From assembly GCA_965279295.1 (NCBI GenBank), contig CBDIHQ010000015.1: a DNA stretch of 64,000 bases, one strand, 5' to 3'. Origin of the DNA: Aquabacter sp965279295 (GTDB lineage: Bacteria > Pseudomonadota > Alphaproteobacteria > Rhizobiales > Xanthobacteraceae). The notes under the pieces were generated by a model that saw only the letters and a program-made list of their open reading frames with translations, did not search any database and was not told the DNA's origin. Positions 7,361 through 16,007 of the stretch are shown piece by piece; positions within the stretch are counted from its first letter, which is position 1, and each line of letters begins with the position of its first letter. Position numbers and translations under genes: made by a program.

Positions 7361-8949
7361 TGCGCGGCCATCTGAATGGACTTTGAGGCGGGCAGAGTGA
7401 TGGTGAAGCAGGCGCCGCCGCTTGTGGCTTCGCCGGCCACGATGGATCCTCCCACCCGCTCCACCAGCGTTGCGCAAAGCGGCAGGCCCAGCCCCATGCC
7501 GCTCGCCTTCGTGGTGAAGAATGGCTCGAACAGTCGGGGCGCGACATCCGGCGGGATGCCGTGTCCGTTGTCCTCGACCCGCACCATCAACTGCCCGTCG
7601 CTGGAGGTGGTCCGCACGCCGATCCGCTTTTCGGGGACTGCGGTTTCATCGAGACTGTCGGCGGCGTTGCGGATCAGATTGAGCAGGACCTGCTCCATCT
7701 CGATCGGGTCGACCACCGCCTGCGGCAGCGCCGGCTGCAAATCCGGGGCGAGACTGATGCCGCGGGCCGTGAGATCGGCGCGCGCCAGTTCGCAGACATC
7801 CATCACCACTTGGTTGATATCGGTGAGGACCCGCTGGGGCTCCCGGTTGCTGATGTAGTCGCGCATGCGTGCGAGCATCTGGCCCGCTCGCTTTGCCTCG
7901 CGCACATTGGCATCGAGCGCCTGCAACAAGAGCGCCTGATTGTCGTCGTTGGAGGCCAGGCGTCGCGCCGCCTGACTTTGGCTCAACAAGGCAGTCAATG
8001 GCTGGGTCAGTTCGTGCGCGATGCCGGATGCAAGCTCGCCTAGGGCATTGACCCGCGAGGCGTGCGCAAGGCGGGTTTCGTGCTCCAGCAATTGGGTTTT
8101 CTGCTCCGCGACCTGTGCCGCCGCTTGCGAGCGTCCCGCCGCCACCCTCTGCTTCCAGGCATAATGCAGGATCAACAAGGCAATGAGCGAAAGGGCGGCG
8201 AAGCCCAGGGTCATCCTTGGATTGATGATGTCTTCAAGGGCGATCGGCCGCTCCAGGGTGAGCAGCAAAGGTTGGCTCGGGTTATCGATGGTCCGGCTGA
8301 AGCGCGGCACGCTGATCCAGGCGGACGCGATCTCGTCCGAGGCCCGGTCCGTGAGGACGTGGCCATCGAGGCTCAGCATCAGATGAGCCCAAGCCGGCCG
8401 CTCATCCGGCTCCACCAGCAGCGCCGGGTCGATCTCCATGATGATCGCGAATGCCGGGTTGGTGGCACTCGCCTTCTTGCCAAGGAGATAGCGTTCCGGG
8501 AGCTTCGGATCGATATAGGCCCTCACTTGGCCGGGACGCTGCTGGAAGATCGAGCCGGCGAAGGGGGCAGGGGCGGCCGCTTCATTCGCCTGGGGCACCG
8601 CCAAGACCGGCGTCATCGTCACAACGGTTCCATCCTGAGCCAACGAAACCAGATTGACGGCCGCAACGCGGGGGTAAAAGCGGATGATGTTTTGCGCGAC
8701 CTGCCGAATGGCATCCTGGGGCGGCGGGTCCGCCACCAGCACCAGCGCGATCAGGCTCGTGAGGTGGGCATCGTGCTGCGCTACCCGCTGCGAGATGATC
8801 CGGTGCAGCATGAAGCCGGTGGCGTTCAATTCTTCACTCGCCCGGTCAATCTGCGCGCGGGCGTTCAATGTCACGAACAGCGCCACCGCGCCGATCCAGG
8901 CGAGAGATATCCATGCCACGGTCCTGAGCCTGGATGCGTCCCGTTTCAC
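7357..8949 (-). CDS. Membrane sensor histidine kinase (DctB/FixL-like C-terminus)
   Basis: The 530-residue protein has TM helices at about 9-28 and 247-264 around a periplasmic sensor of some 215 residues, then a short coiled linker, H-box with phospho-His312 (GELASGIAHELTQPLTALL), N-box NLIRNAADS, and G-boxes DNGHGIPPD and GMGLGLPLC. This domain order matches DctB-type kinases that sense C4-dicarboxylates. Divergent placement against NAD-malic enzyme fits a dicarboxylate or malate response, but the ligand is not shown by the sequence. Confidence 0.9.
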   Translation of the reverse strand: MKRDASRLRTVAWISLAWIGAVALFVTLNARAQIDRASEELNATGFMLHRIISQRVAQHDAHLTSLIALVLVADPPPQDAIRQVAQNIIRFYPRVAAVNLVSLAQDGTVVTMTPVLAVPQANEAAAPAPFAGSIFQQRPGQVRAYIDPKLPERYLLGKKASATNPAFAIIMEIDPALLVEPDERPAWAHLMLSLDGHVLTDRASDEIASAWISVPRFSRTIDNPSQPLLLTLERPIALEDIINPRMTLGFAALSLIALLILHYAWKQRVAAGRSQAAAQVAEQKTQLLEHETRLAHASRVNALGELASGIAHELTQPLTALLSQSQAARRLASNDDNQALLLQALDANVREAKRAGQMLARMRDYISNREPQRVLTDINQVVMDVCELARADLTARGISLAPDLQPALPQAVVDPIEMEQVLLNLIRNAADSLDETAVPEKRIGVRTTSSDGQLMVRVEDNGHGIPPDVAPRLFEPFFTTKASGMGLGLPLCATLVERVGGSIVAGEATSGGACFTITLPASKSIQMAAQ

Positions 8950-9099
8950 CTTTCGCTCCGTCCAGTCTGGTCAGGCGTCCCAGCGCATTGCCCGGGCTCT
9001 GCACACGTCCCCGAATGGCCAACCCTACATGATTTATCCAATAGCGGCGCCCCAACGTGTAAGCATAGGTTGTATTGCGGATCGCGGTGACGGTGTTCC

Positions 9100-9152
9100 G
9101 GCGCAAGCTTATGGTCGCGTTTGAAATGTAACGCTTTTTCTCCGCTTGCGCC
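9100..9152. promoter_or_regulatory. Perfect 9-bp inverted repeat between kinase and malic enzyme genes
   Basis: GGCGCAAGC (9100-9108) and GCTTGCGCC (9144-9152) are perfect reverse complements with a 35-base AT-richer spacer that includes TGTAACG and a T-run. They lie in the 385-base divergent intergenic region. This could be a pair of regulator half-sites or a leader hairpin of malic enzyme mRNA. I see nothing else definite in this intergenic stretch. Confidence 0.4.
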
Positions 9153-9334
9153 TGTAAGATGATCCCGCAAGAATGATCGTCTGCTCAAAGCTTCGATGTG
9201 TTGGAAACGCCTGATTTCCTTCATGGCGAGCAATGATCCGCCGCGCCGATGGGCCGTCGACCGAACGTTCACAAGCGGCATAGCCGCCCGGCATTCACAA
9301 CGGGCGGTCCAATCTTTCCGGAGGATCCACGCCC

Positions 9335-10972
9335 ATGTCCGCGCCTGTCACGAACGCCCCGACCGGGATCGGTCTGCTTCACGACCCAGCCTTCAACCGC
9401 GGCAGCGCGTTCGCCGTGCAGGATCGCGCGCGGCTCGGCCTGGAGGGATTTCTTCCCCCGGTCGCCGACACGCTGGAAACCCAGATCGCCCGCATCCATT
9501 TGCAGCTCGAGGTGCTGGACAATGATCTCCAGAAATATCTTCTTCTGAGCGACCTCCAGGCGCGCAACGAGACCCTGTTCTATGCCGTGCTGATGTCCGA
9601 TCCGGCGGTGTTCATGCCGCTGGTCTACACCCCCACCGTCGGTGAGGCGTGCCAGAAGTTCGACCACGTCTTGCGCGCCACCCGCGGCATGTATCTGCCG
9701 ATTACCCTCAAGGGTCGGCTCAAGGAGGTCCTCTCCCGCTGGCCACAGAAGGACGTGCGCTTTATCGTCGTGACCGACGGCGAGCGCATCCTCGGCCTGG
9801 GCGATCTGGGCGTCGGGGGCATGGGCATCCCGGTCGGCAAGCTCTCGCTTTACACCGTCTGCGCCGGCGTACCTCCCGAACTGACCTTGCCGATCACGCT
9901 GGACGTGGGCACCAACACCCAGACCTTGCTGGACGATCCGCTCTATCTCGGCCTGCGCCAGAACCGGGTGCGGGGCGCGGACTATGACGCTTTCATCGCG
10001 GAATTCGTCTCTGCGGTGACCGAGCTTTACCCCAAATGCTGCCTGCAATGGGAAGACTTCGCCAACATCAACGCCGTGCCGATCCTGGAGCGATATCGCG
10101 ACAAGATCTGCACCTATAACGACGATATTCAGGGCACGGCGGCGGTTGCCGTGGCTGGCATCTACGGCGCGCTGCGGATTTCCAAGCAGAAGCTGACCGA
10201 CCAGACCTTCCTGTTCCTGGGCGGCGGCTCGGCGGCCACCGGCATCGCCGAACTCATCTGCGAGGCGATGGTTCTAGAAGGCTCCACCCTGGAGGAGGCG
10301 CGGGCGCGCAACTGGCTGTTCGACGTCAACGGTCTGATGGTGAAGTCGCGTACCGATATTGCCGGTTTCCAGATGCCGTTCGCTCATGACCATGAGCCGA
10401 TAAATTCCTTCGTCAAGGCGATCGAGGCGATCAAGCCCACCGGCATCGTCGGCGTCAGCACCGTGCCGAAACTGTTCAACCAGGCTGTGATCGAGACGAT
10501 GGCCAGGATCAATGAGCGGCCGATCATCTTTCCCTATTCCAACCCCACCTCGCGCTCGGAGTGCACCGCCGAGGAAGCCTACAAATGGTCTGAAGGGCGG
10601 GCGATCTTCGCCAGTGGCAGCCCGTTTCCGCCGGTCACGCTCGGTGACCGCACCTTTGTCCCGGGGCAGGGCAACAACGTCTATATCTTCCCGGCCATGG
10701 GCATGGCGGTGCTCGCCACTGAGGCCTCCCTCGTCACCGAGGACATGTTCATCGTCGCGGCGCAGGCCGTTGCCGAACTGGTGACGGATGAGGACCTGGA
10801 GCGCGGGCTGATCTATCCGCCACAGCATGACATCCGCAAAGCGTCGCTGCATGTGGCGGCGCGCATAGCAGAGCGCATCTTCGACAAGGGCTTGGCGCGG
10901 GTTCCCCGGCCGGCCGACATCGCGGCGCATGTGGCCGAACTGGCGTACCAGCCGGTTTATCCTGCGGTCTAA
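9335..10972 (+). CDS. maeA: NAD-dependent malic enzyme (oxaloacetate-decarboxylating)
   Basis: The 545-residue protein belongs to the long eukaryote-like/SfcA class: PLVYTPTVG (95-103) with the catalytic Tyr, the signature region DGERILGLGDLGVGGMGIP, the catalytic Lys region GKLSLYT, the metal ligands in QWEDFANINA and YNDDIQGTA, the Rossmann segment FLGGGSAATGIAE, and FPYSNPTS. It converts malate to pyruvate, CO2 and NADH, linking the TCA cycle to pyruvate. A good Shine-Dalgarno (GGAGG) precedes the ATG. Cofactor preference (NAD over NADP) is by class. Confidence 0.93.
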   Translation: MSAPVTNAPTGIGLLHDPAFNRGSAFAVQDRARLGLEGFLPPVADTLETQIARIHLQLEVLDNDLQKYLLLSDLQARNETLFYAVLMSDPAVFMPLVYTPTVGEACQKFDHVLRATRGMYLPITLKGRLKEVLSRWPQKDVRFIVVTDGERILGLGDLGVGGMGIPVGKLSLYTVCAGVPPELTLPITLDVGTNTQTLLDDPLYLGLRQNRVRGADYDAFIAEFVSAVTELYPKCCLQWEDFANINAVPILERYRDKICTYNDDIQGTAAVAVAGIYGALRISKQKLTDQTFLFLGGGSAATGIAELICEAMVLEGSTLEEARARNWLFDVNGLMVKSRTDIAGFQMPFAHDHEPINSFVKAIEAIKPTGIVGVSTVPKLFNQAVIETMARINERPIIFPYSNPTSRSECTAEEAYKWSEGRAIFASGSPFPPVTLGDRTFVPGQGNNVYIFPAMGMAVLATEASLVTEDMFIVAAQAVAELVTDEDLERGLIYPPQHDIRKASLHVAARIAERIFDKGLARVPRPADIAAHVAELAYQPVYPAV

Positions 10973-10987
10973 CATGATGGCGCGGTC

Positions 10988-11006
10988 GGTCCCCTCCGAG
11001 GGGACC
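10988..11006 (+). terminator. Hairpin after malic enzyme
   Basis: GGTCCCCT and GAGGGGACC form a near-perfect stem 15 bases after the malic enzyme stop. No long T-run follows, so termination is plausible rather than certain. Confidence 0.4.
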
Positions 11007-11017
11007 TATGCGTTATT

Positions 11018-11137
11018 CCCTCTCCCGCTTGCGGGGGAGGGTAGGGTGGGGGAATTGGTGACAAATGGCCGGGCGCAGAGCTTCTTGTGAGGCTCCTGCC
11101 CCCTCCCCAGCCCTCCCCCGCAAGCGGGAGAGGGGGA
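11018..11137. repeat. Inverted pair of GC-rich palindromic interspersed repeats
   Basis: CCCTCTCCCGCTTGCGGGGG (from about 11019) recurs inverted as CCCCCGCAAGCGGGAGAGGG (to about 11137), each copy itself containing a CCCGCTTGCGGG palindrome, plus a shared GGGTAGGGTGGGG / CCCCTCCCCAGCCC arm. This class of short palindromic unit is widespread in intergenic DNA of Hyphomicrobiales. The pair lies between convergent malic enzyme and serA and can fold into a long hairpin, so it may also end transcription from both sides. Confidence 0.65.
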
Positions 11138-11177
11138 ACCGCGCATTATGCATCGGCCCAGCGATGTCAGTTATCGC

Positions 11178-12443
11178 TTACAGCCGGGATTCATAGAGCA
11201 GGCGCGCGCGGATCGTGCCTTCCAGCGCGCGGATGTCGGCAAGAACCGCTTGTGTATCCGCCGCCGAAGCGTCGGCGTCGAGCACCACATAGCCGATGTC
11301 GGCATAGGTCTCGTAATATTGCGCGGCGATATTCACCGAATGGCGCGCCAGCACCTCGTTCAGCCGGCCGAGCATGCCCGGAACGTTGCGCTGGACTTGG
11401 ATGAACCGCGTGCCCGAGGGGCGCGCCGGCAACTGCACCTGGGGGAAGTTCACTGCGCCCATGGTCGAGCCGGAATCGCTGTAGTCGATGATTTTGCGCG
11501 CCACCTCGGCGCCGATCCGCTCCTGCGCCTCCTCGGTCGAGCCGCCGATGTGCGGCGTGAGCAGCACATTGTCCAGGCCCTGCAAGGGTGACACGAAGCG
11601 TTCGCTGTTGGAGCCGGGCTCGACGGGGAATACGTCCACTGCGGCGCCCCGCAGCTTGCCGTCGCGCAGGGCATCGGCGAGGGCTTCGAGATCCACCACG
11701 GTGCCGCGGCTGTTGTTGATGAAGTAGCTGCCAGGCTTCATCGCGGCGATTTCTTCGCGGCCGATCATGCCGTGCGTGGCCGGTGTTTCCGGCACATGCA
11801 TGGTCACGACATCGCTTTGCGCGAGAAGCTCGTGGAGGGTCGCGATCGGCTCGGTGTTGCCGTGGCGGAGCTTGTCGGTGTGGTCATAATAGATCACCCG
11901 CATGCCCATGGCTTCGGCCAGATAGGACAGCTGCGAGCCGATGTTGCCGTAGCCGACGATGCCGAGGGTCTTGCCCCGGACTTCGTGGCTGTTGCTCGCG
12001 GACTTGATCCAGCGCCCCTCGTGCGCCGCGTTGGACTGGGCGAGCAGGCGACGAAACATCACCACGATCTCGCCGATCACCAGTTCCGCGACGCTGCGGG
12101 TATTTGAGAACGGCGCGTTGAAGACCGGAATGCCATGGGCGCGGACGGCATCAATGTCCACTTGGTTGGTGCCGACACTGAAGCAGCCGATCGCGATCAG
12201 CCGGTCGGCCGCTTCGAGCACGTCGGCGGTGATCTGCGTGCGCGAGCGGATGCCCAGGAGATGCACACCCTTGACCGCTTCCTTCAGAGCATCCCCATCG
12301 AGCGCCTTGGGCAGCCGCGTCAGATTGGTATAGCCGGCGGCCATCATCATCTGCACGGCGCTGTCGTTGACGCCTTCGAGCAGCAGGACGCGGATCTTGT
12401 CCTTGGCGAGCGAGAGCTGCGAATGAGAATGGCTATCGTGCAC
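11178..12443 (-). CDS. serA: D-3-phosphoglycerate dehydrogenase, short SerA type with ACT domain
   Basis: From the GTG at 12443 the protein has 421 residues, the length of the E. coli-type enzyme. It shows the Rossmann motif GIVGYGNIGSQ, VDVFPVEP, the catalytic His in LLTPHIGGSTEEAQ, and a C-terminal ACT domain (VPGMLGRLNEVLARHSVNIAA, GYVVLDADA) that would bind serine as feedback inhibitor. It oxidises 3-phosphoglycerate in serine synthesis. The frame is open about 100 codons further upstream, but AAGGA stands ten bases before this GTG and homology begins here. The start is moderately sure. Confidence 0.88.
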   Translation of the reverse strand: MHDSHSHSQLSLAKDKIRVLLLEGVNDSAVQMMMAAGYTNLTRLPKALDGDALKEAVKGVHLLGIRSRTQITADVLEAADRLIAIGCFSVGTNQVDIDAVRAHGIPVFNAPFSNTRSVAELVIGEIVVMFRRLLAQSNAAHEGRWIKSASNSHEVRGKTLGIVGYGNIGSQLSYLAEAMGMRVIYYDHTDKLRHGNTEPIATLHELLAQSDVVTMHVPETPATHGMIGREEIAAMKPGSYFINNSRGTVVDLEALADALRDGKLRGAAVDVFPVEPGSNSERFVSPLQGLDNVLLTPHIGGSTEEAQERIGAEVARKIIDYSDSGSTMGAVNFPQVQLPARPSGTRFIQVQRNVPGMLGRLNEVLARHSVNIAAQYYETYADIGYVVLDADASAADTQAVLADIRALEGTIRARLLYESRL

Positions 12444-12768
12444 GATCTCGACGTCCTTCGGCGATGAATAAACGAATGGCCGGGAACCGTGGAGAGGTTG
12501 GTTCCGGCTGATACGACCGGTTGGCCGCCCTGAGAAAGGCGTTCCTCGGGCGGGCGAGAACTTACCCCTTTTGCTGCTGGCGTCTAGGCAGGGCCTGAAG
12601 GAGCCGGGCTGCTCCGCTCTGCTTAAAGACCCCGTTGGATGAGCGGCTCTTGGAAAGCTGCCCTCGACAATCCTTCGGTCCAGATCCGGGTCAACCTGCT
12701 GGATCGCTGCATGAACCTTGAGGGCGTGGAACCGCACAGCGCTCCGTCTCTCGCGAGGACGCGCGATG
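12444..12768 (-). other. serA upstream region with strong leader hairpin
   Basis: No gene is supported in these 325 bases. The most evident structure is CCGCCCTGAG...CTCGGGCGG (12525-12553), a stable stem that would lie in the 5' leader of serA mRNA. I cannot match it to a known riboswitch family. Confidence 0.4.
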
Positions 12769-13083
12769 CTACTCCAGCGGTGAGGAGCCGATGGGCGCCG
12801 GCGCCTTTCCCGGTCGGTGCAGCAGGGTCAGCGACAAGAACGCGCCGACCCATGAGCCTGCCGCCGCGAAAACCACATACATCCAATTCTCCGTGTAGCT
12901 GATCACGGCGAAGGATGAGAGCATGTACCAGACGCTCGACCAATTGGCGGCGGAGAGCCGCCTGCGGGCCACCACGGCCGTTGTGAAGGCCACATAGCAG
13001 GCATCCGTCGCCGCCGTGGCGATGAAGACGCCGAGCGCGACGAGCGGGTCGAGAGCGGAAAAGGCAGTGAGAAGGTGTTGCAT
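12769..13083 (-). CDS. Small multi-pass membrane protein
   Basis: The 104-residue protein has three predicted TM helices (about 14-32, 52-66 and 68-90), with WMYVVFAAAGSWVGAFLSLTLL as the last. I do not recognise a named family, but the composition is that of a conserved chromosomal membrane protein. It is the last gene on the left that has no phage character, so the prophage boundary probably lies between it and the genes at 13.2-13.9 kb. Confidence 0.6.
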   Translation of the reverse strand: MQHLLTAFSALDPLVALGVFIATAATDACYVAFTTAVVARRRLSAANWSSVWYMLSSFAVISYTENWMYVVFAAAGSWVGAFLSLTLLHRPGKAPAPIGSSPLE

Positions 13084-13227
13084 GGAATTCAGGTGATTGG
13101 TGCCGCTTGAGAGATTGGGACCCAGGGAGTGCCCCGTCTACAAAGTGTTTTAGCGGAACGAAAGTGTCGAATTTTCGCGGCCCTCATGTTGTGTCGTTTG
13201 TTGTGTGATCAACCTGCCCGTCGGCGG

Positions 13228-13584
13228 CTACTCCGCCGCCTTGTTGTCGATCACCAGCCTAAGCCCCATTTCGGGAGGCAAGTCCGGCGGGCGGGGCTGC
13301 CGATCCCAATCGGGCAAGGCGATGTGGCAGACCGGCTGCATCTTTCGCCGCTTCCTAATTGTCCAGGGTAGGGGATAGCCGCACGGCTTGCGAATCGCTG
13401 CCAGAAAATCGTCCAAGGTGAACTTGGCTCCATACCGCTCGGCGAGGTCCGCGAGCTTGTACTCGCCCTTCCGTCCGCACAAATTGCACTCCACCCTGAC
13501 CACGATATACGGGAAGTCGCGGAGGCGCGGCTCTACAGGCGGCTGCTGATCCTGGTTGTCGGGCTTAGGCGATGGTTGCGACAT
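13228..13584 (-). CDS. Hypothetical protein with a Cys pair
   Basis: The 118-residue protein has a Pro/Gln-rich start, then VVRVECNLCGRKGEYKLADLAERYG (only one CxxC, so half a zinc site) and a later Cys in KPCGYPLPWT and in MQPVCHIALP. Zinc-ribbon-like proteins of this size are common in alphaproteobacterial prophages, but I cannot name a family. Its start overlaps the end of the next upstream gene by 20 bases, indicating a two-gene unit. Confidence 0.55.
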   Translation of the reverse strand: MSQPSPKPDNQDQQPPVEPRLRDFPYIVVRVECNLCGRKGEYKLADLAERYGAKFTLDDFLAAIRKPCGYPLPWTIRKRRKMQPVCHIALPDWDRQPRPPDLPPEMGLRLVIDNKAAE

Positions 13585-13846
13585 CGGCCTTTTCCTGGAC
13601 GTCTTTCATAGTGACGAACGGCAGGGGCCGCGACCTGCCGTACCCCTTCGACGATGCGCACTTCAGGCTGGATATCTGGTTCTCCAGGTACGCCTGACCG
13701 ATCAAAAGTTGTCGAATCGTCTCCCTGAGATCGCCCATGCAGAGGGCGATGTTCTGTTCGACCTCCGCCTCGCTGACGTCAAAAAAGGTCTCGTCCGCGC
13801 GGGTGGCCTCGCTCGGCATGGCAGTCTCCATTGGCTCGATGGCCAT
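13565..13846 (-). CDS. Hypothetical acidic helical protein
   Basis: The 93-residue protein is mostly helical and acidic in its first half (FFDVSEAEVEQNIALCMGDLRETIRQLL). No family recognised. It is coupled with the downstream gene and divergent from a small membrane gene. It may mark the first prophage genes on this side. Confidence 0.45.
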   Translation of the reverse strand: MAIEPMETAMPSEATRADETFFDVSEAEVEQNIALCMGDLRETIRQLLIGQAYLENQISSLKCASSKGYGRSRPLPFVTMKDVQEKADVATIA

Positions 13847-13854
13847 ATGAATCC

Positions 13855-14067
13855 ATGAGAACGAAAAAAGAACAAGCCGCTACATCTGGTATGGCGCGCC
13901 AGCGGAAAGCGGGTGATCATCGTGGCATGGACTATCGCCACAAGCTCCCGAAGCGTCCGGCATGGAAAGACATCCTCGGCGACGTCGTTCTGTTTGTGGT
14001 TATCGCAACCGCGACCGCGCTGGTGGCTCTGCCGCTGGTGATCCGCCTCCTACACCTCGTTTGGTGA
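13855..14067 (+). CDS. Small membrane protein upstream of SRAP
   Basis: A 70-residue frame is basic at its N-terminus and has one TM helix near its C-terminus (ILGDVVLFVVIATATALVALPLVIRLL). Starts at 13831, 13855, 13891 and 13927 are all possible and none has a good ribosome-binding site. It ends three bases before the SRAP start, so the two are probably co-transcribed. Confidence 0.4.
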   Translation: MRTKKEQAATSGMARQRKAGDHRGMDYRHKLPKRPAWKDILGDVVLFVVIATATALVALPLVIRLLHLVW

Positions 14068-14070
14068 TCC

Positions 14071-14814
14071 ATGTGCAATCTCTACAACGCCACCACCACC
14101 CGCGAGGCGATGCGGGCGCTCCGGCGCTACATCCACGACATGACCAACGGGGCGCCCTGGCCGCCGCAGATGTACCCGGACTATGCCGGGCCGATCATCC
14201 GCAACGGATCTGACGGTGATGAGGAACTGGCGCTGGCCCGGTGGGGCATGCCGTCCAGCCGCAAGGCGATTCTGGACGCCGCAACCAAGCGCGCGGATAA
14301 ACTCCGCGCCAAGGGCAAAGACGTCGACTTTGACGCACTACTGCGCATGGAGCCCGACGGCGGGACGACCAACGTCCGCAACACCAGCAGTTCGCACTGG
14401 CGCCCATGGCTTGGGCCGGCGAACCGCTGCCTCGTACCGCTGACCGCCTTCGCGGAGCCGGGCAAGGACGCGGACGGGAAATTCCAGAACGTGTGGTTCG
14501 CCGCCGAGCAGCCTCTCGTTTTCTTTGCTGGAATCCAGATGGTCGGGTGGCAAGGGGTACGAAAGACCCGAGAGGGTTGGGTGACGGCCGACCTCTATGC
14601 CTTCCTGACCACAGATCCCAACGCGGAGGTCGGCGCGGTCCACCCCAAGGCGATGCCGGCGATCCTTACCACGGCAGAGGAATTCGATGTCTGGATGCGT
14701 GCGCCCTGGAGCGAGGCGCAGGCACTCCAACGTCCGATCCCTGATGGCGCGTTGCAGGTCGTCGCGAGCGTGGCCGCGCCGGGAGTCGAAGCTAAGCAGG
14801 GCGCTCTGCTGTGA
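14071..14814 (+). CDS. SOS response-associated peptidase (SRAP/YedK/HMCES family)
   Basis: The 247-residue protein begins MCN, exposing Cys2, which in this family forms a thiazolidine link with abasic sites in single-stranded DNA. Other active-site features are seen: TNVRNTS (100-106), Glu129 in PLTAFAEP, and His191 in AVHPKAMP. It would protect abasic sites in ssDNA. Copies in temperate phages are common, and it lies beyond the end of the late operon on the opposite strand, so it can be expressed independently of lysis genes. Confidence 0.9.
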   Translation: MCNLYNATTTREAMRALRRYIHDMTNGAPWPPQMYPDYAGPIIRNGSDGDEELALARWGMPSSRKAILDAATKRADKLRAKGKDVDFDALLRMEPDGGTTNVRNTSSSHWRPWLGPANRCLVPLTAFAEPGKDADGKFQNVWFAAEQPLVFFAGIQMVGWQGVRKTREGWVTADLYAFLTTDPNAEVGAVHPKAMPAILTTAEEFDVWMRAPWSEAQALQRPIPDGALQVVASVAAPGVEAKQGALL

Positions 14815-14868
14815 CTCGGATGGCGGCAGCGCAATCCCCGACCGCCTGAGGCGCGCCGGGGACGCCGA

Positions 14869-14997
14869 TCACTTGGCCAGCCGCTCGGCCTCCGCGACCA
14901 CCATAGCCAGCAGATAAGAGAGCAGGCGCTGGCGGCGCCTGTCGGCTATCGCGCGCAACTCGCGCGCCAGATCAGCGATATAGATGATGTCCGACAT
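14869..14997 (-). CDS. 42-residue hypothetical protein
   Basis: The frame reads MSDIIYIADLARELRAIADR and ends AMVVAEAERLAK. It has GGGGAA seven to eight bases before the ATG, in a gap that is otherwise empty. It is mostly helical with no membrane segment. It could be a small phage protein or a chance frame. Confidence 0.35.
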   Translation of the reverse strand: MSDIIYIADLARELRAIADRRRQRLLSYLLAMVVAEAERLAK

Positions 14998-15091
14998 TAC
15001 GGTTCCCCAACCGGGCGACATTGCCCCAGGGAAATTTTGCACGCAGGAAGCGCAACTCGCCGGATTGATGGCGATCTCTCTGGAATTCGGG

Positions 15092-15838
15092 TCAGAACAG
15101 ATAGTTTACAGCTGCGCGGGCAATACCCATTGTAAGCTCGCCGCCGTAGGAAATATTATATAAATCAATGTACATATTCGTCTGGCCAAGGTCGAAATAC
15201 ATCGCCTCGCCCCTTATTGATAAGTTGTTCGTAAGTGCGTACTCCACGCCAGCACCAGCCACCCAGCCGACGTTTGTTTTGCTGCTGGACTGTCCGAATG
15301 GTTGCGATCCAAAAAGCGAAGGATACGTTGCATTATAAAAACTGTTGGAAACCTGGGCGTAGGCCAGTCCTGCGGTGGCAAAAATTAGAAGACGGTCGAC
15401 GGGTGCTATGCCCAAACGCACACGCACTGAGCCAAACCAATCGATCTCGGATCTCACTTCCTGGGTGGAGGCATAAGAAATGCCCCCGAAAGTGGCAAAT
15501 GCATCCACTTTGTTTCCCGAGCTACTTCCTCCGAATGAAAAGTCTGATTCTGCTCCGACGATGATCTTCCCGCTCTGGGTATTGTACCCAACCTGCCCGC
15601 CTCCGGTCAGGCGTGAGGGAATCATCGGCTGCACATAGAGCCCAGCAAGGTTCTTATACTGCTGAAAGCCCTCGTATCCGAAGCTATCACCCGTGCCCCA
15701 GGCGCCGCCGATGTTGCCACCCGCGTAGAACCCTTCCCACCGAAACCCGGGAGGTGGCGAGAGAACTCCGCTGTTGAATTCCGCCGCGCACGCGCCCGTC
15801 GCCGCCAGCAAGGCAGCGCCCACCATTATCGCCTTCAT
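15092..15838 (-). CDS. Outer-membrane beta-barrel protein (Omp25/RopB-like)
   Basis: The 248-residue protein has a signal peptide (to about CAAEF, residue 20), the entry motif GFYAGGNIGGAWG, alternating beta strands, GWVAGAGVEYALTNNLSIRGEAMYFDLG, and a C-terminal AAVNYLF ending in Phe, the outer-membrane assembly signal. Rhizobial Omp25/RopB proteins have this layout. It is less GC-rich than its neighbours and lies just past the late-operon terminator. In a prophage this would be a lysogenic-conversion gene altering the host surface; that role is inference. Confidence 0.85.
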   Translation of the reverse strand: MKAIMVGAALLAATGACAAEFNSGVLSPPPGFRWEGFYAGGNIGGAWGTGDSFGYEGFQQYKNLAGLYVQPMIPSRLTGGGQVGYNTQSGKIIVGAESDFSFGGSSSGNKVDAFATFGGISYASTQEVRSEIDWFGSVRVRLGIAPVDRLLIFATAGLAYAQVSNSFYNATYPSLFGSQPFGQSSSKTNVGWVAGAGVEYALTNNLSIRGEAMYFDLGQTNMYIDLYNISYGGELTMGIARAAVNYLF

Positions 15839-15947
15839 CGCCCACTCCCAGCTGACACGCGATGGTTGCGCATCGGAGGGGAAGGTGTCGATATCCGCGC
15901 GGATCTAGGGTTTATCGATCGTGAATGGGCAGGATGGTCCGAAACGC

Positions 15948-15984
15948 AAAAAGCGCCCCGCCTCCCTGTGAGGGGAGACGGGGC
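15948..15984 (-). terminator. Intrinsic terminator of the late operon
   Basis: Read on the minus strand, a 12-13-bp GC stem (15955-15984, loop TCACA) is followed by CGCTTTTTGCG. It lies 24 bases after the last late gene and separates it from the outer-membrane protein gene. Confidence 0.8.
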
Positions 15985-16007
15985 ACGGGTGGAACGTCGA
16001 GCGGTCG

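Noticed and set aside
8062..9090. Plus-strand frame opposite the histidine kinase
   Set aside because: Shadow; the kinase on the other strand has all H, N and G boxes.
12623..12943. Minus-strand 106-codon frame between serA and the small membrane gene
   Set aside because: Overlaps the better-supported membrane gene out of frame; Arg-rich shadow composition.
13084..13227. Exact attL between the small membrane gene and the first phage-like genes
   Set aside because: The likely boundary is here, but without the right end no direct repeat can be matched, so no site is called.
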